A stretch of 64,000 nt of DNA, taken from positions 76,541 to 140,540 of the forward strand of contig CAWDUO010000005.1 in assembly GCA_963805475.1 (NCBI GenBank), written 5' to 3'. Position 1 is the stretch's first letter, and the number at the start of each line of letters is the position of its first letter. The translations under genes and the position numbers were made by a program. The DNA comes from VRUE01 sp963805475 (GTDB lineage: Bacteria; Actinomycetota; Thermoleophilia; Solirubrobacterales; 70-9). The notes beneath the pieces are model-generated. The model saw only the letters and a list, made by a program, of their open reading frames with translations. It had not been told where the DNA came from and did not search any database. Below, one piece after another: positions 41,013 through 49,236 of this stretch.

Positions 41013-41837
41013 TCATCGGCCCTGCCAGCGCGGCCGGCGCTTCTCGGCGAAGGCCTCGATGCCCTCGCGCAGGTCGGCGGAGGCGAAGCACGATTCGCGC
41101 AGGGCGATCAGGCCGCTCTCCTGCTGCTCGCTCAGCACCGGGTTCGAGTTGAGCACCTCGATCGCGCGCTTGTTGCCGCGCATCGAGAGCGGCGCGTTGG
41201 CGGCGATCCGCTCGGCGAGGGCGATCGAGGCCCCTTCGAGCGCCTCGTCGTCGACCACCTCGTGGACGAGGCCGATCTCCTCGGCCCGCGCGGCCTCGAA
41301 GTTGCGGCCGGTGAGGAACAGCTCCTTGGTCCGCGCCAGGCCGACCGTGTCGAGGAACTTGCGCAGGCCGGTGTGGCCGTAGACGAGGCCGAGCTTGGCC
41401 GGCGGCATGCCGAGCTTGGCGCCGCTGGCGCAGATCCGCATGTCGCAGGTGATCGCCAGCTCCAGCCCGCCGCCGAGGCAGTGGCCGTTGATCGCCGCGA
41501 CGGTCGGCCAGGGGTGGGCGGCGAGCGCCTCCATCGCGTCGTGGAAGGGGTGGGCGACGAGCGCCTCGGCGTCGCGTTCGAAGGTCTCGCGCGGGATCGA
41601 GGCGAGGTCGTAGCCGGCCGAGAAGGCGGGCGGCGCGCCGGTGATCATCACGCAGCGGGTCTCGATCCCGCGGTCGAGCCGCGGCAGCGCCTCCGCCAGC
41701 GCGTCGAGGATCTCGTGGTCGAGGGCGTTGCGGCGCTCGGGGTTGAAGATGCGGATGCGGGCGACCGCCTCGGCCGGCGAGTCGAGGATCAGCTTGCCGG
41801 AGGCGAGCCGCTCTTCAACCGGGCGCTCCGCGCTCAC
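41013..41837 (-). CDS. Enoyl-CoA hydratase/isomerase family protein
   Basis: 274 residues of the crotonase fold. The oxyanion-hole segments are PPAFSAGYDLASIPRE and INGHCLGGGLELAITCDMRICA, and the catalytic-Glu region reads GMPPAKLGLVYGHTGLRKFLDTVG, with Pro/Ala in place of the usual second Glu, so isomerase or lyase activity is as likely as hydration. Four nucleotides separate it from the upstream biotinyl protein gene, suggesting co-transcription. Confidence 0.85.
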   Translation of the reverse strand: MSAERPVEERLASGKLILDSPAEAVARIRIFNPERRNALDHEILDALAEALPRLDRGIETRCVMITGAPPAFSAGYDLASIPRETFERDAEALVAHPFHDAMEALAAHPWPTVAAINGHCLGGGLELAITCDMRICASGAKLGMPPAKLGLVYGHTGLRKFLDTVGLARTKELFLTGRNFEAARAEEIGLVHEVVDDEALEGASIALAERIAANAPLSMRGNKRAIEVLNSNPVLSEQQESGLIALRESCFASADLREGIEAFAEKRRPRWQGR

Positions 41838-41841
41838 CGTC

Positions 41842-42054
41842 CTACTCCAGGACGACGAGGACGTCGCCTTCGCTGACCGACTGGCCCTCCGCGCAGCGGA
41901 TCTCCTTGACGACGCCGTCGTCCTCGGCCTCGACCGGGATCTCCATCTTCATCGACTCGAGGATGACGACGGTGTCGCCGTCGGAGACCTCGTCGCCGAC
42001 CGCGACGGTGACTTTCCAGACGTTGCCCGTGATGTGCGCCTCGATGTCCGCCAT
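41842..42054 (-). CDS. Stand-alone biotinyl (BCCP-like) carrier protein
   Basis: 70 residues, just one biotinyl domain: VTVAVGDEVSDGDTVVILESMKMEIPVEAEDDGVVKEIRCAEGQSVSEGDVLVVL. The biotin-accepting Lys is in ESMKME. It carries CO2 for a biotin carboxylase/carboxyltransferase pair, but no carboxylase gene is adjacent; the only carboxyltransferase in the window is 20 kb away at 61610. It is four nucleotides upstream of an enoyl-CoA hydratase-family gene. Confidence 0.9.
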   Translation of the reverse strand: MADIEAHITGNVWKVTVAVGDEVSDGDTVVILESMKMEIPVEAEDDGVVKEIRCAEGQSVSEGDVLVVLE

Positions 42055-42074
42055 GGCGCGGGAGACTATCCGCC

Positions 42075-42758
42075 ATGGAGGACCCTGCGATCATCGTCGC
42101 CGCGCGCAACGAGGCGGACCGGGTGGGGGAGACCGTGGCGGCGCTGCGACGGGCCTTCCCCGGGGCGGCGCTGTGGGTCGCCGACGACGCCTCGAGCGAC
42201 GGCACGGCGGAGGTCGCGATGTCCGCCGGGGCCCAGGTGGTGAGCCGGGGGCGGCCGCACGGCAAGGGGGCCAACGTCACCGCGGCGGCCGAGGCGGCGC
42301 TGAGCGCCGAGCCGGCGCCGCGGATCGTCCTGCTCTGCGACGGCGACCTCGGCCCGAGCGCCGCCGGGCTGGCGCCGCTGGTCGAGGCGGTGCGCCGCGG
42401 CGAGTGCGACCTCGCGGTCGCCGCCTTCAGCCGCCGCGTCGGCGGCGGCTTCGGCTTCGCGCTCGGCTTCGCCCGCTGGGCGATCCGCCGCCGCTGCGGG
42501 CTGGAGACGCGGGCGCCGATCTCCGGCCAGCGGGCGCTGCGGGTGGACGCCCTGCGCGCGACCCTGCCCTTCGCCCGCGGCTACGGCATGGAGGTCGGGA
42601 TGACGATCGACGCGGTCCGCACCGGCTATCGCCTGCGCGAGTACGAGCTCGACCTCTCCCACCGCGCGACCGGTCGCAGCCTCGCCGGCTTCACCCATCG
42701 CGCCCGCCAGCTGCTCGACTTCGCCCACGTCTACCTTTCGCGGCGCCGCGCCGAATAG
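42075..42758 (+). CDS. Family 2 glycosyltransferase
   Basis: 227 residues. GT-A fold with the nucleotide-binding start PAIIVAARNEADRVGETVAALRRAFPGAALWVADDASSDGTAEVA and the divalent-metal motif LLCDGDLGP (a D-x-D variant). There is no membrane helix except a mildly hydrophobic segment near FGFALGFARWAI. The donor and acceptor are not evident. Divergent from the biotinyl gene (20 nt gap) and followed 10 nt later by glpK. Confidence 0.82.
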   Translation: MEDPAIIVAARNEADRVGETVAALRRAFPGAALWVADDASSDGTAEVAMSAGAQVVSRGRPHGKGANVTAAAEAALSAEPAPRIVLLCDGDLGPSAAGLAPLVEAVRRGECDLAVAAFSRRVGGGFGFALGFARWAIRRRCGLETRAPISGQRALRVDALRATLPFARGYGMEVGMTIDAVRTGYRLREYELDLSHRATGRSLAGFTHRARQLLDFAHVYLSRRRAE

Positions 42759-42767
42759 CCTCGTCCC

Positions 42768-44217
42768 ATGATCCTCGCGATCGACCAGGGGACGACGGGA
42801 ACGACCTGCCTCGTCTTCGACGAGGAGGGGCGGATCGCCGGCCGCGCCTACTCGGAGCTCGAGCAGCACTTCCCGCGGCCGGGCTGGGTCGAGCACGACG
42901 CGAACGAGATTTGGGAGGCGGCGCGGCGCGTCGCGCGCGACGCGCTAGGCGACGCCGGCATCGACGGCGCCGAGCTCGACGCGATCGGGATAACCAACCA
43001 GCGTGAGACGGTGGTCGCCTGGGACCCCGCCACCGGCGAGCCGCTGCACCGGGCGCTGGTCTGGCAGGACCGCCGCACCGCGGGGCGCTGCGAGGAGCTG
43101 CGCGCGGCCGGCCACGAGGCGCTGGTGCGCGAGCGCACCGGGCTCGTCCTCGACCCCTACTTCTCCGCCACCAAGATCGAGTGGCTGCTGCGCAATGCCG
43201 AGCTGCCGCCGGGCGCCGTCTTCGGCACGGTCGACTCCTGGCTGCTGTTCAAGCTGACCGGCCGCCACGCGACCGACTACACGAACGCCTCGCGCACGCT
43301 GCTCTTCGACATCCGCCGGCTCGCCTGGGACGCGGAGCTGTGCGAGCTGTTCGGCGTCGACCCCGCGCGCCTGCCCGAGCCGCTGCCCTCGTCCTATATA
43401 TACGGGACGACGACGGAGTTCGGCGGCGAGGCGCCGGTGGCGGGGATCGCCGGCGACCAGCAGGCGGCGCTCTTCGGCCAGGCCTGCCACGCGGCCGGCA
43501 GCGCCAAGAACACCTACGGCACCGGAAGCTTCGTCCTCCTGCACACCGGCGAGGAGGCGCCCGAGCCGGGCGAGGGGCTGCTCGCCACGGTCGCCTGCGG
43601 CGCCGGCGAGGCGGCCGCCTACGCCCTCGAGGCCTCGATTTTCGCCACCGGCGCCGCCGTGCAGTGGCTGCGCGACGGGCTCGGGATCATCGGCGAGGCG
43701 GGGGAGAGCGAGGCGCTCGCCGCCTCGCTGAAGGGCAACGACGGCGTCTACTTCGTCCCCGCACTGACCGGGCTGGGCTCGCCGCACTGGGACCCCTACG
43801 CGCGCGGCACGATCGTCGGCCTCACCCGCGGCAGCGGCCGCGCGCAGCTCGCGCGCGCGGCGCTGGAGGCGATCGCCTACCAGACGGTCGACGCGGTGCG
43901 CGCCGAGGAGGCGGCCGCCGGGGAGCGGCTCGGCGAGCTGAAGGCGGACGGCGGCGCCGTCGCGAACCGCTGGCTGATGCAGTTCCAGGCCGACGTGCTC
44001 GGCGCGCCGGTCGTCGTCCCCGAGATCGCCGAGACGACGGCGCTCGGGGCCGCCTACCTCGCCGGGATCGCGACCGGCCGCTGGAGCGCCGCCGAGGTCG
44101 CGGAGATGTGGCGCGAGGCGGCCCGCTACGAGCCGCGGCATGGGCGAGGACGAGCCCGAGTCGCTGCTTGCGGAGTGGCACAGAGCCCTCGACCGCTCCC
44201 GCGGCTGGGCTGCGTAA
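42768..44217 (+). CDS. glpK: Glycerol kinase, frameshifted near the 3' end
   Basis: About 483 residues of the FGGY fold, starting MILAIDQGTTGTTCLVFDEEG. GlpK markers include ITNQRETVVAWDPATGEPLHRALVWQDRRT, PYFSATKIEWLLRN, FGTVDSWLLFKLTG, HATDYTNASRTLLFDI, AGIAGDQQAALFGQ, KNTYGTGSFVLLHTG and GLGSPHWDPYARGTIVGLTRG. It makes glycerol 3-phosphate. The nominal frame runs on into the next gene, but a one-base change near 44139 restores MGEDEPESLLAEWHRALDRSRGWAA and a TAA at 44217, the normal family end. An acyltransferase that could use its product follows. Confidence 0.9.
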
Positions 44218-44255
44218 CCAGGCGATGGGCAAGGGGTAGGCACGGGCAAGCCGCG

Positions 44256-44999
44256 ATGCCCGACATGAAGCCACAGGTCTACAAGGACGACCGCCCGGCG
44301 TCCTACTTCGACCAGTTCCACACGGCGGCGCTGAAGGGCGCCGGCTGGACCTACACCTTCGTCCGCTTCCTCGTCACCCTGCCGACGCTGGTGATCTACC
44401 GGGTGCGGGCGATCGGCCGCGAGAACGTGCCCGAGGACGGGCCGCTGATCCTCGCGCCCAACCACTTCAGCCAGATGGACCATTTCTTCGTCGGCGTCTA
44501 CCTGCGGCGGAAGATCCGCTTCATGGCCAAATCGCAGATGTTCGGCCCGCCCGTCCTCACCTACATCTACAAGGTCGGCGGCGTGATCCCGATCCGCCGC
44601 GGCCACCACGACGAGAAGGCTTTCGAAACCGCGTTCGAGGTGCTCGGCCAGGGCGAGATGCTGCTGATCTACGCCGAGGGCGGCCGCTCGCGCAGCGGCG
44701 AGCTGGGCGAGCCGAAACCGGGGGTCGGGCGGCTGGCGCTGGAGTCGGGCGCCCCGGTCGTCCCGGTCGCGATCCACGGCTCGGCCAAGGTGCGGCGCTG
44801 GAAGCGGCTGCGCTTCCCCAAGGTCACGGTCCAGTTCGGCGAGCCGCTGAGCTTCCCAGTCGAGAAGGGGGCGAGCCGCGAGCGCCAGCAGGAGGTCGCC
44901 GCCGAGATCTTCGGTCAGGTGCGGGAGATGTACAAGGAGCTCTCTACTCGTAACGCTCGCCGAGCTTCGCGTAGAAGCCCGGATCGTGCCCCGGCGTGA
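44256..44999 (+). CDS. PlsC-type 1-acyl-glycerol-3-phosphate acyltransferase
   Basis: 247 residues. The catalytic box is APNHFSQMDHFF (H-x4-D), followed by FMAKSQMFGPPVLTYIYKVGGVIPIRRG and the EGGRSRSGEL phosphate-binding box, then VPVAIHGSAKVRRWKRLRFPKVTVQFGEPL. It transfers acyl groups to lysophosphatidate in phospholipid synthesis. A hydrophobic segment (FVRFLVTLPTLVIYRV) anchors it. The last 56 nt overlap the convergent MBL gene, and the Arg-rich tail after MYKEL is not family-like. GlpK just upstream supplies glycerol 3-phosphate. Confidence 0.9.
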   Translation: MPDMKPQVYKDDRPASYFDQFHTAALKGAGWTYTFVRFLVTLPTLVIYRVRAIGRENVPEDGPLILAPNHFSQMDHFFVGVYLRRKIRFMAKSQMFGPPVLTYIYKVGGVIPIRRGHHDEKAFETAFEVLGQGEMLLIYAEGGRSRSGELGEPKPGVGRLALESGAPVVPVAIHGSAKVRRWKRLRFPKVTVQFGEPLSFPVEKGASRERQQEVAAEIFGQVREMYKELSTRNARRASRRSPDRAPA

Positions 45000-45855
45000 C
45001 GATCGCGTCGGGATACTCGCGCCGCAGCAGCCGCAGCTCCTGGATCGAGCGCCGGTAGTTGTGCTCGTCGAAGGGACGGGGCGCCAGCGGCGCCGATCCG
45101 TCCAGCTGGCCCTCGGTGTAGACGACGTCGCCGCCGATCACGAAGTCGCGCTCGGCGAGGCGGGCGATCACCGACATGTGGCCGGCGCTGTGGCCGGGGG
45201 TGTAGGCGAGCCGGATCGAGCCGTCGCCGAAGAGGTCGAAGCAGCGGGCGAAGCTGGCGTATGAGTCGATCCCGCCGCGGTCGAAGTCGACGGTGCGGTA
45301 GTCGAAGGCGAAGTGGAAGTGGGCGCGCCGGTAGCCGTTGGCGAGCGGTTTCGGGCCGACCGTCGCCGCCTCCCACTCGACCTCGCTGACGACGAAGGTC
45401 GAGTTGGGGAACTCGGAGATCGCCGAGCTGTGGTCGAGGTGCAGGTGGGTCATCACGACGACCGGGATCTCGCCGGGGTCGAGGTTGCGGGCGCGCAGCT
45501 GCGCCGGCACGTCTTCGCCCGGCTCCAGCGCCGGCTTGCCGAAGCGCGCGGCGAGGCCGCCGAAGTTCTCCTTGCCGTCGGTGGCGATCGAGGGGTGCAG
45601 GCCGGTGTCGACGAGGATCGCCCCGGCGCTGGGGTGGCGGATCAGGAAGGCGGGGCAGGGGACGACCGTCGGCGGCTTGCCGCTGAGCAGGGCGCGCAGC
45701 AGCTTCAGCGTCTCCAGGCGCCCGCCCGGCCGCTCCATCATCGGCAGCGGCCAGGTGACGTGCCCGGCGATCAGCGGTTCGACGCTCACCGAGGCGCCGG
45801 CCGTGCCGCCGGCCAGCGGCTCGTGCAGCGGTTTCGCCTCGACGTGAACCTTCAT
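44944..45855 (-). CDS. Metallo-beta-lactamase-fold hydrolase (N-acyl homoserine lactonase-like)
   Basis: 303 residues. The zinc-binding motif is VVMTHLHLDHSSAI, with further ligands in TPGHSAGHMSV, VIGGDVVYTEGQ and TPGHDPGFYAKLG, the arrangement of AHL lactonases such as AiiA/AttM and their relatives. Many MBL enzymes hydrolyse other lactones, so quorum-quenching activity is only a possibility. The N-terminal extension lacks a signal peptide. The ATG at 45855 is used. The 3' end overlaps the acyltransferase gene. Confidence 0.8.
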   Translation of the reverse strand: MKVHVEAKPLHEPLAGGTAGASVSVEPLIAGHVTWPLPMMERPGGRLETLKLLRALLSGKPPTVVPCPAFLIRHPSAGAILVDTGLHPSIATDGKENFGGLAARFGKPALEPGEDVPAQLRARNLDPGEIPVVVMTHLHLDHSSAISEFPNSTFVVSEVEWEAATVGPKPLANGYRRAHFHFAFDYRTVDFDRGGIDSYASFARCFDLFGDGSIRLAYTPGHSAGHMSVIARLAERDFVIGGDVVYTEGQLDGSAPLAPRPFDEHNYRRSIQELRLLRREYPDAIVTPGHDPGFYAKLGERYE

Positions 45856-45903
45856 CGCCGGGTGACATTACCCGGCTTCGAGTCGGCTATAGGCTGGCGG
45901 GCG

Positions 45904-46756
45904 ATGGCTGAAAGCCGCGATTCGCGCATCTTCAGGGAGGGTTTGCTGGACGGGCAGGTCTGCCTCGTCTCCGGCGCCGGCAGCGGCCTCGGGCGGGAGA
46001 CCGCGCTGGAGCTGGCGCGGCTCGGCGCCGCGGTCGTCGGATGCGGGCGGCGCGAGGAGCCGCTGGCCGAGACCGCGGCGCTCGCCGCCGGCCTGCCCGG
46101 CTGCTTCGAGCGCGAAGCGATGGACATCCGCGACGAGGCGGCCGGTCGAGCGGCTGTTCGACGGGCTGCTGGAGCGCCACGGGCGGCTCGACGTGCTGGT
46201 CAACAACGCCGGCGGCCAGTTCCTCAGCCCGGCCGAGGCGATCACGCCGAAGGGCTTCCGCACGGTGATCGAGCTGAACGTGCAGGGCACCTGGCTGATG
46301 ACCCACGCGGCGGCGACGAGGGCGATGATCCCGCAGGGCGGCGGCAAGGTGCTCAGCGTCACGCTCTCGCCGCACAACGGGATGCCGGGGATGGTCCACT
46401 CCGGCGCCGCCCGCGCCGCGGTCGAGAACATGATGCGGACGCTCTCGGTCGAGTGGGCGCGCTTCGGGATCAAGCTCTGCGCGCTCGCCGCCGGCCAGTT
46501 CGCCACCGAGACGCTGCTGACCAAGTACCCGCAGGTGGTCGTCGACAACCTCGAGCGGTCGATTCCGATCGGCCGCGCCGGCCGCGCCGAGGAGCTGGCC
46601 TGGCTGGTCGCCTACCTGGCCTCGCCGGCCGGCGACTTCTTCTCCGGCACGACGCTCACGATCGACGGCGCCCGCGACAACTGGGCCGGCCCGTGGCCGC
46701 CCGAGGCGATCGCGGTCGACGGCGAGCCGGTCGCCGAGCAGCGCCACCTCAAGTAA
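45904..46756 (+). CDS. Short-chain dehydrogenase, split by an apparent frameshift
   Basis: About 284 residues after joining two frames at about 46143-46150. Frame one gives LLDGQVCLVSGAGSGLGRETALELARLGAAVVGCGRREEPLA...EREAMDIRDEAA; frame two gives VERLFDGLLERHGRLDVLVNNAGGQFLSPAEAITPKGFRTVIELNVQGT. The catalytic Tyr of the usual YxxxK appears replaced here: the active-site stretch reads VTLSPHNGMPGMVHSGAARAAVENM, i.e. H-S-x-A-A-R, so an inactive or atypical enzyme of the peroxisomal 2,4-dienoyl/trans-enoyl-CoA reductase-like SDR group is possible. The end is DGARDNWAGPWPPEAIAVDG. Confidence 0.8.
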
Positions 46757-46797
46757 CGGGGCACGTTTCTTTCGCTATGCGTCAATAACGTGCCCCG
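46757..46797. repeat. Hairpin between convergent SDR and Ddn-like genes
   Basis: Arms CGGGGCACGTT and AACGTGCCCCG, 11 perfect bp, 19-nt loop containing TTTCTTTCGCTATGCGTCAA. It starts immediately after the SDR stop codon. Both genes end here, so a two-way terminator role is possible. Confidence 0.75.
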
Positions 46798-46803
46798 CGC
46801 CGG

Positions 46804-47259
46804 CTAGTGACGGGGCTCGAGGACGACGATCGGGATCTCGCGCCCTTTGCTGCGGGCGGCGTAGCCTTCGTAGCCGGGGTAGGCGGCGACCGCCTTGTCC
46901 CAGAGCCGGTCGCGCTCCTCGGGTTTCGCCACGCGGGCGTGGACCGGCAGGCGGGCCGAGCCGACCTGGACCTCGGTGTCGGGGTTGGCCTTGAGGTTGT
47001 AGAACCAGGCCGGGTTCTTCGGGAAGCCGCCTTTGGAGGCGATGACCGCCAGGTCCTCGCCCTCGCGCACGTAGAGCAGCGGCGAGGTGCGCTTGACGCC
47101 GCTCTTCGCTCCGACGTGGTCGAGCAGCAGCACCCGGATCGGCGAGCCGGGCAGGCTGTGCCCGACCCGCCCACCCGTGACCCGGTAGACGAACGTGTGG
47201 ACGCGCATCCCCCGCCAGATCAGCGGCCAGGTCTTGTCGGCGAGATCGAGGTAGCTCAT
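46804..47259 (-). CDS. Deazaflavin (F420)-dependent nitroreductase-family protein
   Basis: 151 residues. The Ddn/FDOR-A pattern is visible: THTFVYRVTGGRVGHSLPGSPIRVLLLDHVGAKSGVKRTSPLLYVREGEDLAVIASKGGFPKNPAWFYNLKANPDTEVQVGS, with G-A-K-S-G, the R-x-S-P-L and the P-x-W-x-x-N-L motifs. Mycobacterial relatives use F420H2 to reduce quinones or nitro groups. The ATG at 47259 is used; an upstream extension in the same frame (from about 47343) reads through a hairpin and is unlikely. Confidence 0.87.
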   Translation of the reverse strand: MSYLDLADKTWPLIWRGMRVHTFVYRVTGGRVGHSLPGSPIRVLLLDHVGAKSGVKRTSPLLYVREGEDLAVIASKGGFPKNPAWFYNLKANPDTEVQVGSARLPVHARVAKPEERDRLWDKAVAAYPGYEGYAARSKGREIPIVVLEPRH

Positions 47260-47307
47260 CCGTTTTGAGGGCCTAACTCGATTCTGAGGGCGCGAAAACC
47301 AAGCAGG

Positions 47308-47383
47308 TCGGGGGATGCAGGGAGGCTGGTGAGGGGAGCGCACAGTTAGTGCGTGACCCGAACCAGCCTCCCGAAGACCCCGA
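47308..47383. repeat. Nested hairpin upstream of the Ddn-like gene
   Basis: Outer TCGGGG/CCCCGA, middle GGGAGGCTGGT/ACCAGCCTCCC (11 bp) and inner CGCAC-AGTTA-GTGCG pairings give a 76-nt cruciform. It lies between the stop of the downstream-pointing SDR (47411) and the Ddn-like start (47259). The intergenic gap holds nothing else. Confidence 0.7.
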
Positions 47384-47410
47384 GATGCGCCGGTTTGCAG
47401 CGTCCTCAGC

Positions 47411-48241
47411 TCAGGTGTACATGCCTCCGAACATGCCGCCTGTGACGTTCAGGGTCTGTCCCTGCACGTAGTTGGAGAGCGGCGAGGCGAGGAACAGCAC
47501 CGGGCCCGAGGCCTCCTGCGGCGTCGCCGGGCGGCCGAGCGGGATGATCGCCGAGGCCATCGCCCGCATCTGCTCGGGGATGCCGAGCTCGATCTTCTCG
47601 CCGCCGGGGGCGGTCATCTCCTCGCCGGCCTCCTTGGCGGCGGTGAGCCGCGTTTCGACGAAGCCGAAGGCGACCGCGTTGACGTTGATCTTGAACTGGC
47701 CCCACTCCTTGGCCAGCGTTTTGGTCATCCCGACGACGGCCATCTTCGCCGCCGAGTAGTTGATCTGGCCGGCGTTGCCCATCGTCCCCGAGGTCGAGGA
47801 GATGTTGATCAGCTTGCGGAAGACCTCCTTGCCCTCGCCCAGCTCGGCCTTGGCCGCCTCGCGCCAGTGCGGCGCCAGCGCCCGGGCGACCCGGAAGGGG
47901 ACGACGGTGTGGATGTCGAGCATCGCCTGGAACTGCTCGTCGGTCATCCGGTGGGCGACGCCGTCCCAGGTGTAGCCGGCGTTGTTGACGACGACGTCGA
48001 TCGCGCCGAAGGCGTCGACCCCGGCCTTGACCAGCTCGTCGGCGGCGCCCTCCTTGGTCAGGTCGCCGGCGAAGACGGCCGTCTCGCCGTCGATCTCGCC
48101 GGCCGCCTGCTCGGCGACGTCGGCGTCGAGGTCGTTGATCAGCACCTTGGCGCCCTCGCTGACGAACAGCTCCGCGGTCGCCCGGCCGATCCCCCGGGCC
48201 GAGCCGGTGACGATCGCCGCTTTCCCATCGAGAAGTCCCAT
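47411..48241 (-). CDS. SDR-family 3-oxoacyl-reductase-like enzyme
   Basis: 276 residues. NAD(P)-binding motif AAIVTGSARGIGRATAELF, NNAG in VVVNNAGYTWDGV, active-site Ser/Tyr/Lys in INISSTSGTMGNAGQINYSAAKMAVVGMTKTLAKEW, and the C-terminal end GQTLNVTGGMFGGMY. The layout is FabG-like, though this isolated copy more probably serves a side pathway. Two insertions near residues 125-140 (APHWREAAKAELGEGKEVFR) and 205-235 lengthen it slightly compared with FabG. A GTG-free ATG at 48241 starts it. Confidence 0.88.
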   Translation of the reverse strand: MGLLDGKAAIVTGSARGIGRATAELFVSEGAKVLINDLDADVAEQAAGEIDGETAVFAGDLTKEGAADELVKAGVDAFGAIDVVVNNAGYTWDGVAHRMTDEQFQAMLDIHTVVPFRVARALAPHWREAAKAELGEGKEVFRKLINISSTSGTMGNAGQINYSAAKMAVVGMTKTLAKEWGQFKINVNAVAFGFVETRLTAAKEAGEEMTAPGGEKIELGIPEQMRAMASAIIPLGRPATPQEASGPVLFLASPLSNYVQGQTLNVTGGMFGGMYT

Positions 48242-48340
48242 CGGTCTTGCGCTCTCCTTGTCTAGGTCGTGAAAGTCGGGCGGGAGGCTATAGGGAAAGA
48301 GAGGGGGCTGGTTGACTGGCCAGTCGGGCGGCGGAGGGCG

Positions 48341-48781
48341 CTACGCGGCGGCGATCGCGGCCAGGTCCTCCGGCCGCAGCAGGGCCACCAGGGTTCCGCC
48401 GTCGACGATCGCCAGGCCGCCCTTGCGCAGCTTCGCCCTGGCGCCGGTGAGGCGGGCGATCTCGTTCGAGAAGTCGGGCTCGTGGCCGACCAGCAGCGCC
48501 GCGCCGCGGCCGGCGGCGAGCGCGAGCGAGTCGAAGGCGCCGCCGGCCAGCGTCTCGGCGAGCTCGGCCTCGATCCCCAGCGCCGCGCAGGCGAGCTCCG
48601 CGGTTTCGGAGGCGCGCAGCTTGGGGCTCGTCAGGCAGGCCTCGACCGGCGCCCCGAGCGCCGCCAGCGCCCGCCCCGCCGCCTCGGACTGCCGCTTCCC
48701 CTCCGCGGTCAGCCGCCGCTCGGCGTCCTCCTTGCCGCTGTCCTTCCGCTCCGCGGTCCCGTGCCGCAGCAGGTAGATCAC
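48341..48781 (-). CDS. SixA-type histidine phosphatase
   Basis: 146 residues. The RHG motif is MIYLLRHGTAERKD, the second His is in LLVGHEPDFS, and the phosphate-contacting Arg/Glu are in CLTSPKLRASETAEL. SixA removes phosphate from phosphohistidine of histidine-phosphotransfer domains; other family members act on small phosphoesters. No neighbour suggests a partner. It diverges from a PIN-domain fragment. Confidence 0.87.
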   Translation of the reverse strand: MIYLLRHGTAERKDSGKEDAERRLTAEGKRQSEAAGRALAALGAPVEACLTSPKLRASETAELACAALGIEAELAETLAGGAFDSLALAAGRGAALLVGHEPDFSNEIARLTGARAKLRKGGLAIVDGGTLVALLRPEDLAAIAAA

Positions 48782-48797
48782 GGCCGAATCCTAAGGG

Positions 48798-48998
48798 GTG
48801 CGCTGCGGCGATCTTCGCCCTCGACGTGCCAACCTGGAACTCGGCCTCGCCGACGCCTCCATCGTGGTCTTGGCCGAGCGCCACCGGACGGTCGACGTCC
48901 TCAGCTTCGACTCGCGCCACTTCCGGGCCATGCGCGGCCCCGCCGAACGACCGTTCCGCCTGCTGCCCGACGACTACCGGCCGCAGGCGGAGGCGTAA
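48798..48998 (+). pseudogene. C-terminal fragment of a PIN-domain toxin
   Basis: The last 45 residues (LELGLADASIVVLAERHRTVDVLSFDSRHFRAMRGPAERPFRLLPDD) match the final third of a PIN domain, including the D-x-x-x-x in LADASIVV and the D-x-R-x-F of FDSRHFRAM. The N-terminal half with the first catalytic Asp is missing; the frame has a TAA shortly upstream. No antitoxin is present. It appears to be a decayed VapC. Confidence 0.65.
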
Positions 48999-49007
48999 CC
49001 TCGTCAG

Positions 49008-49157
49008 GTGCCCCTGGCCCTCGGTCGCCACCTGCTCTTCCGCGAAGCCTCCCGCGGCGGCTGGGTCGTGGTCGCCGCCATCGTCGCGATTGTCATCCTG
49101 ATCCGCTTCTGGCCGGCGATCGTCGCTTGGATAGAGCGGAAATGGCGCTCGCGCTGA
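49008..49157 (+). CDS. Small single-span membrane protein
   Basis: 49 residues from a GTG: an amphipathic N-terminus (VPLALGRHLLFREASRGG), a hydrophobic helix (WVVVAAIVAIVILIRFWPAIVAWI) and a basic C-terminus (ERKWRSR) that should stay in the cytoplasm. It is too short for an automatic annotation and has no recognised family. It follows the PIN fragment by 9 nt and may be expressed with it. Confidence 0.4.
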   Translation: MPLALGRHLLFREASRGGWVVVAAIVAIVILIRFWPAIVAWIERKWRSR

Positions 49158-49197
49158 GACCTTGCCGCAGGACCGGTTACGATCTTGCCGGTGAATT

Positions 49198-49227
49198 TCT
49201 TACATTTTTACCGCTGTAGGTCTTACA
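49198..49227 (+). promoter_or_regulatory. Direct repeat upstream of the AAA/DUF4143 gene
   Basis: TCTTACA occurs at 49198-49204 and again at 49221-49227, 23 nt apart, each followed by an A/T-rich run (TTTTTACC and ATTTTGCC). They sit directly before the ATG at 49237. They may be an operator or overlap the promoter; the spacing is two helical turns. Confidence 0.35.
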
Positions 49228-49236
49228 ATTTTGCCT

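Noticed and set aside
42768..44999. One continuous frame fusing glycerol kinase and the PlsC acyltransferase
   Set aside because: The join region is Arg-rich nonsense; the normal kinase C-terminus and stop appear in the neighbouring frame at 44217, so two separate genes with an indel are better supported.
48242..48340. A possible regulatory RNA or terminator in the gap between the SDR and SixA genes
   Set aside because: No stable stem or conserved motif is visible in this short stretch.
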